In this document: one piece after another, positions 59,039 to 64,000 of the stretch
Numbering within the stretch: the first letter of the stretch is position 1
How the letters are laid out: every line of letters begins with the position of its first letter
Assembly: GCA_016931995.1 (NCBI GenBank)
Contig: JAFGDS010000011.1
Coordinates: forward strand, 1-64,000
Direction: 5' to 3'
From: Pirellulales bacterium
GTDB taxonomy: Bacteria > Planctomycetota > Planctomycetia > Pirellulales > Thermoguttaceae
DNA: 64,000 bases
The notes under the pieces: generated by a model
Databases searched by the model: none
The model's input: the letters and a program-made list of their open reading frames with translations, nothing else
Told to the model about the DNA's origin: nothing
Position numbers and translations under genes: made by a program

Positions 59039-59518
59039 GTGAAACACGATTTCCCCGAATACCTGGACATACTGGAGGCAGTGTATGAATGTCATGTCCA
59101 ACAGAAGAAGCCAGAACAGCGTGCAAATGTCACCTTGGACTTCAAGAAGATCGGTGAATCATTGCGGGCAAAGGGATTCGACGTTGATAATGACCTCATC
59201 TCGCAGCGGTTGTATGAATACAATAAGACGATTGAGATTGTCGAGACTGATACACGAGGGAGTAAGACAACGAAGTATTGGCTCTGCATCCCAGACCAAA
59301 AGGCCCGCGAGAAGAACGACATGATTATGCCGTTCATGTTTCAAATGGGGACTGTTACGAATGAAATCGCTGGCTTGAGGCGAAAGAGACAGTTGGAGGA
59401 GGAGCAACTGCGTTTTTGGAGCCGATACAAGTGGGCGGCGATAGCGACAATTGCACTGGCGGCCACAACGAGTGCGTGTGCCATCATCAATTGTTGGGTT
59501 ACTTTCCATGCTCCTTGA
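59039..59518 (+). CDS. Low-GC orphan protein with C-terminal membrane helix
   Basis: A 159-residue protein from a GTG start preceded by AAAGGAG at 8 nt. The N-terminal 90 residues look like a winged-helix fold (FKKIGESLRAKGFDVDNDLISQRLYEY, then TTKYWLCIPD). A charged helix (LRRKRQLEEEQLRFWSRYK) leads into one C-terminal membrane segment (WAAIATIALAATTSACAII). I counted 84 G/C in 59041-59220 (47%), against about 70% in a later neighbour segment, so recent acquisition is likely. I do not recognise a family. A tail-anchored DNA- or protein-binding role is an inference. It lies between repeat-rich stretches and stands alone. Confidence 0.7.
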   Translation: MKHDFPEYLDILEAVYECHVQQKKPEQRANVTLDFKKIGESLRAKGFDVDNDLISQRLYEYNKTIEIVETDTRGSKTTKYWLCIPDQKAREKNDMIMPFMFQMGTVTNEIAGLRRKRQLEEEQLRFWSRYKWAAIATIALAATTSACAIINCWVTFHAP

Positions 59519-59539
59519 AGCGATGACGACAAATGGCGC

Positions 59540-59665
59540 GGGTGGCACCGGTTCTTGAACCGGTGTCGCGAAGCCACGGGAGGTCCCGCCGCTCTTGCCG
59601 CGAGCGCGGACCAGGTTCAAGAAGCTGGCTTCGCGATTCTTCACAGCCGGGGGTGGCTGTGCTAC
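59540..59665. repeat. ACCGGTTCTTGAACCGG element and CAGCCGGGGGTGGCTG element
   Basis: 59540-59637 holds GGTGGCACCGGTTCTTGAAC and, further on, CAGGTTCAAGAAGCTGGCTT; a related piece is at 61365-61392. 59640-59665 is TCACAGCCGGGGGTGGCTGT and on, the family of 39142-39224. They lie just upstream of the next start and create a spurious frame extension. Confidence 0.75.
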
Positions 59666-59708
59666 AAGGACGCCAGCGCCCGACGTGACTGAAATCGAGG
59701 AGACCACG

Positions 59709-61337
59709 ATGACGAAACACGGCATGGGCGGTCGGTGGCTCGTAAGGTTCGCGGCGGTGGGCGTCGTGCTGGTTGCCTTGGGCGTGGGGGGAAGTGTTGC
59801 CGGGGCGGAGCCGGCGGCAGGGTCGAGTGTCGAGCCGGGCGCGCAGCGGCGGGGGTTCTACCTTCACGCGTGCTGGACGTACGAGTATCCCTTTGCCGTC
59901 CGCGCGTGGCGGCGGGAAGACTACAAGAACATGTTTCGGCTGCTGGCGCGGCTGGGCTACAACACCGTGATGCTGTGGCCGTGTACCGAGGCCGTGCCGG
60001 CGCCGATGTCCCAGGCCGATCGCAACGATCTGGCGGGCTTCCGCGCGATCATCGACGACGCTCGCAAGCAGGGCCTCGAGACGTGGCTGGCGTTCTGCGT
60101 GGTCGGCTCGACGCCGGAAATCGCGGCCAAGCCGTGGATGCAGCGAAGTCTGTACGCGCACATGAAGACCGTGCGGCTCGATGAGCCTCGCGAGGCCAGG
60201 GCTTTCCTCGAGCACCGGGCGGCCGTGCTGGAGATTCTCAACAACGCCGACGGCTACGTCACTATCGACGGCGATCCCGGCGGCTATCCCGGGGCCAAGC
60301 CGGCCGAGTTCCTCAAGGTCCTGCTGGCCGACCGGCAGACGCTCGACCGCGTCGGCACGCACCCGAAGACGCAGAAGATCGTCCCCTGGATCTGGAACGG
60401 CTGGGGACGCGACAACACCCAGGCCGAGTTTTGGGGTCCACCGGTCGAGCCGCATTCGACGGCGCTTCTGGCAGCGATCGAACCGCTCATGCCGGAGCCA
60501 TGGGAGCTTCTGCCGGGCCGCAGCAATGGCGAGGCGTGGGCGAACGGCCGGGTGAACGTCGAGGCGGCGAAGAAGGCCGGGCTGCTCGGCCGGTCCACGC
60601 TCTTTTGTTACGAGGCGATTGAGTTCGAGCCGACCCCGCCCGCCGCGTGGCTTCGGTTCGCCGACATCCGCAGGATCATGAAGCAGGAAATGGCCGAATC
60701 GCCGGGCAGCCGCGGCTGGTTCGGCAACTCGCAGACGCCGATCCTGGTGATACCCAATCTTTACCTGTTCGCCCGCGGCGCGGCCGATCCGGCGTATCTC
60801 GACGAGCCGGACGAGAAGGTTCTTGCCGAGCTGGCCGAACTGTTGGGCGGGCCCGCGGAACTGCTCGCGCCGGCGTGGTCGTGTCTCGAACGAGGGCTGG
60901 ACCGGCTGCCGCCCGACCTGCCGGAGAGACTGCGTGCGGCGAAGCTCACCGGCGAGGCGGCCTCGTATCTGCCCGGCGGACCGGACCGCTATCTGGAGGT
61001 CCTCGCCGCTTGCGCGGAGTGTCGCATCCGGGTGTTGCGGGCGTGCGGTCGTCCCGCGGCAACGCCCGAGGAGGCCGCCGCGGCCATCGCCGACGCGACC
61101 GCCGCGCTGGTCGATTGGTGGAAGCTGACCGGCTACCGCGGCGCGGGCGACGGGACCGAGCCGTTCGCCTGGAGCTTCGTACACGGCTCGCTTTTTGGTC
61201 CGTTGAAAGCGTGGTGCAGCCAGAACGTGCCCGATCCGGCCAAGGTCACCGACCTGGCGGTCAAGAAGATCGTCGGCCGCGGCACACTCGACGAGCCGGC
61301 GTGCAAGGATCGAATAGGGGAGTTGCTGGCGCGATAG
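59709..61337 (+). CDS. Secreted protein, probable TIM-barrel glycoside hydrolase-like
   Basis: A 542-residue exported protein with a signal peptide (WLVRFAAVGVVLVALGVGGSVAGA). The mature part begins RRGFYLHACWTYEYPFAVRAW and continues with barrel-like strands (YNTVMLWPCTEAV, LETWLAFCVVGST, IVPWIWNGWG, TPILVIPNLYLFA). ADGYVTIDGDPGGYPG holds acidic residues that could be catalytic. This resembles planctomycete glycoside hydrolase-like proteins, but I cannot name a family. GAGGAG precedes the ATG at 59709 by 7-9 nt. The next gene is convergent. Confidence 0.75.
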   Translation: MTKHGMGGRWLVRFAAVGVVLVALGVGGSVAGAEPAAGSSVEPGAQRRGFYLHACWTYEYPFAVRAWRREDYKNMFRLLARLGYNTVMLWPCTEAVPAPMSQADRNDLAGFRAIIDDARKQGLETWLAFCVVGSTPEIAAKPWMQRSLYAHMKTVRLDEPREARAFLEHRAAVLEILNNADGYVTIDGDPGGYPGAKPAEFLKVLLADRQTLDRVGTHPKTQKIVPWIWNGWGRDNTQAEFWGPPVEPHSTALLAAIEPLMPEPWELLPGRSNGEAWANGRVNVEAAKKAGLLGRSTLFCYEAIEFEPTPPAAWLRFADIRRIMKQEMAESPGSRGWFGNSQTPILVIPNLYLFARGAADPAYLDEPDEKVLAELAELLGGPAELLAPAWSCLERGLDRLPPDLPERLRAAKLTGEAASYLPGGPDRYLEVLAACAECRIRVLRACGRPAATPEEAAAAIADATAALVDWWKLTGYRGAGDGTEPFAWSFVHGSLFGPLKAWCSQNVPDPAKVTDLAVKKIVGRGTLDEPACKDRIGELLAR

Positions 61338-61374
61338 ACGGCTCGTCAGGGACGGAGGAACGGGTAGCCCAGGT

Positions 61375-62460
61375 TCAAGAACCGGCGCCGCCCGCGGGAT
61401 GGTACTCCGTCCGGGGCCCGCTTGGCCCTGCGCCGCTGTAGTCGAAACCGGGGACACCGAGCTTGAGGCGGAAGACGGCTTCTTTGGCGGCGACGGTGGT
61501 GTAGAGGTAGCCGGCGTGGAAGTGGCAGTTGGTCGATTTGTCGCCGCCAGCGTCGTATTGGCGGAGGATGCGGCCGGTGGCCGGGTCGATCACGTTCACG
61601 ATGCCCGCGTTCCACATGGCCACGTAGAGGCGGCCCGCGGCGTCGAAGATCATTCCGTCGGGCACGAACTCGCCCGCCGGGACGTCGGCCGGCCGCGGAT
61701 GCTCGAAGTCGGCCAGCACGCGCTGGTTGGAGACCGCGCCGTCGGGCGAGAGGTCGAAGATGAGCACGCGGTGGCGGGCGCTTTCGGAGAGGCACAGCCG
61801 CCGCTGGTCGGGCGCGACGGCCAGCCCGTTGGGATAGGCGAAGCCCGTGCCCAGCCGGGTGAGCCCGTCGGTCTTCGCGTCGAGCCGATAGAACGAGCCG
61901 GTCGGATTCTCGACGCTGGACTGGCCGGGGTCGGTGAAGTAGATGTTGCCGGCCAGGTCCAGGGCAACGTCGTTAATCATGTGGAACCGCTGGCCGTCGA
62001 ACCGGTCGGCGAGGACTTCGACGCTCTTGCCGTCGGCGGCGATCCGCAAAAGCCGCCCGCCGCCGGCGTCGGCCGCGAGGATCCGCCCTTGCCGATCCAC
62101 CTTCAGGCCGTTCGCCTGGGGCTTGCGGTCCTCGACCGGGGCGAGCTCGCGGAGGTTGCAGAAGATCGAGGCGGTGCCGTCGGCCGCGATCCGGCCGATG
62201 TTGCCGAGGCCGCGGTAGTTCACCACGAACAGATCGCCCGCCGGATTCAGGGCCGGCCCCTCGGCGAACTCGAAGCCCGTCGCGTACAGCTCGGGTCGCA
62301 CTTGGTTGCTGGGCGGGAGTTCCGTCGGGGCCGCGGACTGGAACGCCGGACCGGGCGTATCGGTCGATGGGCCGTCGGCCCGGGCTGATCCAGCCAAGGC
62401 AAACGGCGGAAGCAGGAGAAATGCAAGGAAGGAACGTCGGAGTTGGCGTTGTCGCGACAT
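61375..62460 (-). CDS. Secreted SMP-30/gluconolactonase-like protein
   Basis: A 361-residue exported protein with a signal peptide (RRSFLAFLLLPPFALAGSARA). It is a six-bladed propeller of the SMP-30/gluconolactonase/LRE family: FEFAEGPALNPAGDLFVVNY with the metal-ligand Glu, MINDVALDLAGNIYFTDPG with the Asn/Asp ligand pair, FAYPNGLAVAPDQRRLCLSE with Asn, and VPDGMIFDAAGRLYVAMW with the Asp ligand. Family members hydrolyse lactones, often of sugars. AAGGAG precedes the ATG at 62460. The tail (GPRTEYHPAGG) may derive from repeat DNA. It converges on the barrel protein gene. Confidence 0.9.
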   Translation of the reverse strand: MSRQRQLRRSFLAFLLLPPFALAGSARADGPSTDTPGPAFQSAAPTELPPSNQVRPELYATGFEFAEGPALNPAGDLFVVNYRGLGNIGRIAADGTASIFCNLRELAPVEDRKPQANGLKVDRQGRILAADAGGGRLLRIAADGKSVEVLADRFDGQRFHMINDVALDLAGNIYFTDPGQSSVENPTGSFYRLDAKTDGLTRLGTGFAYPNGLAVAPDQRRLCLSESARHRVLIFDLSPDGAVSNQRVLADFEHPRPADVPAGEFVPDGMIFDAAGRLYVAMWNAGIVNVIDPATGRILRQYDAGGDKSTNCHFHAGYLYTTVAAKEAVFRLKLGVPGFDYSGAGPSGPRTEYHPAGGAGS

Positions 62461-62622
62461 GGTTGGGCTCCTTGGCTTCAAGCGGCGTTGGGTGGCACGC
62501 CCCGAGGCACGAAGGGCGTGGTGCGTGTATTTTCGGCCATCGCCGCCGCGCATGCCAGTCGCCGGGCAAGGGTTAGCCTATTGGTGCGCGCCGACCTTCC
62601 CAAACAACCCGATCTCGCCAAG

Positions 62623-62659
62623 CCCTCACCCCCGGCCCCTCTCCCGATGGGAGACGGGA
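62623..62659. repeat. CCCTCACCCCCGGCCCCTCT repeat
   Basis: A copy of the CCCCTCTCCC...GGGAGAGGGG family with a slightly degenerate right half (GATGGGAGACGGG). Intergenic. Confidence 0.85.
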
Positions 62660-62717
62660 TTAAATGATATTGCACGAATTCCTCTGCCAGGGGGTTTCTT
62701 GTTCCAAAAACAAGCAT

Positions 62718-62745
62718 TTGGCTGTCAGACGGATTCGGCTATAAT
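62718..62745 (+). promoter_or_regulatory. Sigma70-type promoter for the lipoprotein gene
   Basis: TTGGCT (62718-62723), a 16-nt spacer and a perfect TATAAT (62740-62745), 42 nt before the start codon. Confidence 0.65.
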
Positions 62746-62787
62746 CCCGCCCCCTCCCACCCATACCCTCCGGACGACGAGAAGCCC

Positions 62788-63840
62788 ATGTGCGGACGCT
62801 GGACGATTCTTGGCCTTCTTCTCGTGGCGTTGGCCGGCTGCGGCACAACGCGATGGACCGACACGGCCCGAACGGCCACGGAGCAATTGCTCATCTCCGA
62901 CGCGATCGATCGGGCCGTGAGCCAGATCGATCTGAAGGCCCTGGCCGGACGCAAGGTCTTCCTCGACTCCGCGCCGCTGGCCATGGCGGTCGATAGCCCC
63001 TATCTCGTGAGCTCGCTCCGCCAGCACATGCTTGCCTCAGGCTGCATTCTCAAGGACGTACGCGAGGAGGCCGACTTCATCGTGGAAGCCCGGGCCGGAG
63101 CAGTGGGCACGGACAAACAGGAGTTGATGTTCGGCGTGCCCTCGGTGAATGTTCCCGCGGTGCCCACTAGCCCCGTGCCGGCGTCGAGCATTCCGGAGAT
63201 CCCGATCGTCAAACGCACGCAGCAGCGGGCCGTGGCGAAGATCGCCCTGTTCGCGTACAACGCCAAGACGGGTCGGCCCGTCTGGCAGTCGGGCATCGTG
63301 CCGGTGGAGAGCACGGCCAAAGACATTTGGGTGGTCGGCGCCGGGCCGTTTCAACGCGGCTCGATCTACCGCGGCACCAAGCTGGCCGGCAATCCCTTCG
63401 ACATTCCCCTGATCGAACCGGGCGACAAGGACGCGGACAGGCCATCCATACCCGTCGCCGACGAGGCCTTCTTCACCGACGCAGCCAAAAGTCTGGCCCG
63501 GAACGAACCGGCCGGTTCCCCGCCCGCGGACGACCCGGCCGAGGAGGCGCCCTCGTCCGTGGAAAACGCCAGCGCGTCATCCCACGGCGCCGAAGGCGAC
63601 CATCCTGTTCTGGCTGGCGTCCAAACGGGTGCGGCGCCAGAGCCGGCGCCGTGCGCCGCGACGGCCCAACCGGCCGCGCACACGGCCCCAGCGCCCGCCG
63701 AATCGCCATCCACGCCGACGCCGACTCCACCAAGACTCACCGCGCCGAACGTCCTCCTCGAGGAGCCGGATCGCGTGCCCTTGCCCTTGCCGCCTCCGCT
63801 GGACGCCGCGCCGCTTCCCTACCGGGCGACGCGGCCGTAG
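62788..63840 (+). CDS. Lipoprotein with a proline-rich tail
   Basis: A 350-residue protein. The N-terminal lipobox is LLVALAGCGTT with C18 as the lipidated residue. The folded domain (about 30-200) contains SQIDLKALAGRKVFLDSAPLA, a VSSLRQHMLASGCILKD helix and VAKIALFAYNAKTGRPVWQSG; these match the planctomycete DUF6655-type lipoproteins, an assignment I make from pattern only. The last 120 residues are rich in Pro, Ala and Ser and are probably disordered. It should sit on a membrane facing outward. It has its own promoter and is the last complete gene in the window. Confidence 0.82.
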   Translation: MCGRWTILGLLLVALAGCGTTRWTDTARTATEQLLISDAIDRAVSQIDLKALAGRKVFLDSAPLAMAVDSPYLVSSLRQHMLASGCILKDVREEADFIVEARAGAVGTDKQELMFGVPSVNVPAVPTSPVPASSIPEIPIVKRTQQRAVAKIALFAYNAKTGRPVWQSGIVPVESTAKDIWVVGAGPFQRGSIYRGTKLAGNPFDIPLIEPGDKDADRPSIPVADEAFFTDAAKSLARNEPAGSPPADDPAEEAPSSVENASASSHGAEGDHPVLAGVQTGAAPEPAPCAATAQPAAHTAPAPAESPSTPTPTPPRLTAPNVLLEEPDRVPLPLPPPLDAAPLPYRATRP

Positions 63841-63846
63841 GCCTCG

Positions 63847-63915
63847 CGGAACGTGTTTTCCGATGAGGCGCCACGGCTTGCTTGTCCAGCATTGCCCGGC
63901 GAATCGTGCGGGGTG
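63847..63915. repeat. Half copy of the CTTGTCCAGCA element
   Basis: CGGAACGTGTTTTCCGATGA then GGCTTGCTTGTCCAGCATTG match the left half of the inverted element at 4525-4640. The right half is not seen before the window ends. Confidence 0.75.
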
Positions 63916-64000
63916 GGCGGGCTCACGATGCGTCCACGGCCCAAACGTCATGGCCGGAGACTATCCCGGAAGGAGACGGTCGCGGACGCATTCTGACTCC

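Larger units (their letters stand above)
62461..62787. other. Divergent intergenic region
   Basis: 327 nt between the lactonase-like gene and the lipoprotein gene. Contents: a CCCTCACCCC...GGGAGACGGG repeat at 62623-62659 and a promoter at 62718-62745. No gene seen. Confidence 0.6.

Noticed and set aside
59595-59708. In-frame upstream extension of the barrel protein
   Set aside because: It is made of repeat DNA; GAGGAG and the signal peptide place the start at 59709.
1-64000. tRNA genes
   Set aside because: No GGTTCRANYCC-type T loop with a supporting acceptor stem was found by eye; a covariance search would be needed to be certain.

Overview
The window is high-GC chromosomal DNA and reads as a member of the Planctomycetota, most likely a Pirellulales/Thermogutta-like lineage; that placement is inferred from gene content, not from a marker search. 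The pointers are a DUF1559 pseudopilin-like protein, a PEP-CTERM protein with dockerin repeats, a MoxR/DUF58/BatA/von Willebrand cluster, HtrA-like proteases next to an NPCBM protein, a Gfo/Idh/MocA oxidoreductase with a twin-arginine leader, a radical SAM/SPASM protein and a RecA with a long N-terminal extension. I found no rRNA, tRNA, CRISPR array, prophage or complete insertion sequence.

Layout. 1-8.4 kb: an anti-sigma-like small protein, a radical SAM/SPASM protein, a membrane protein, dapF, a DUF374 acyltransferase translationally coupled to a von Willebrand/amidotransferase-like membrane protein, and a GT2 glycosyltransferase. 9-15.2 kb: hisI, hisG, a secreted lectin-fold protein, a RidA-like protein, a Gfo/Idh/MocA oxidoreductase and a secreted transglutaminase. 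15.2-19.4 kb (minus strand): YegS-like lipid kinase, secreted HExxH metallopeptidase, PiT phosphate transporter, small membrane protein. 19.5-43.9 kb (minus strand): a 13-gene series with frequent ATGA or GTGA overlaps, transcribed from a 1529-residue PQQ/TPR protein through a prenyltransferase-fold protein, MoxR ATPase, DUF58 protein, two membrane von Willebrand proteins, a DUF4175-like protein, a coiled-coil protein, a TPR-like protein, an NPCBM protein and three HtrA-like proteins. 44.3-47.6 kb: HU-like protein, recA, TlpA-like thioredoxin. 47.9-53.4 kb: methyltransferase-like gene coupled to an ArnT-like glycosyltransferase, a membrane protein with an acidic tail, gltX. 53.5-56.8 kb: secreted small protein, PEP-CTERM/dockerin protein, DUF1559 pseudopilin, DUF4405 protein. 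56.9-63.9 kb: UROD-family protein coupled to a small membrane protein, a non-coding stretch rich in inverted repeats, a low-GC orphan gene, a secreted probable barrel protein, an SMP-30 lactonase-like protein and a lipoprotein.

Two things stand out. First, of the three adjacent HtrA-like proteins one keeps the His-Asp-Ser triad, while the other two have lost catalytic residues. The last has lost all three and is fused to an alpha/beta-hydrolase domain whose nucleophile also appears replaced. Inactive partners beside an active protease, downstream of a MoxR-von Willebrand module, suggest an envelope assembly or quality-control system. Second, the window is full of short dispersed, mostly palindromic repeats of about a dozen families. 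They fill nearly every real intergenic gap, and they also sit in frame inside coding sequence: between start codon and signal-peptide core in three secreted proteins, and at three separate places in one glycosyltransferase.

Starts were chosen from Shine-Dalgarno spacing, overlap with the upstream stop, and position of signal peptides. Domain assignments come from motif recognition only; no database search was run.
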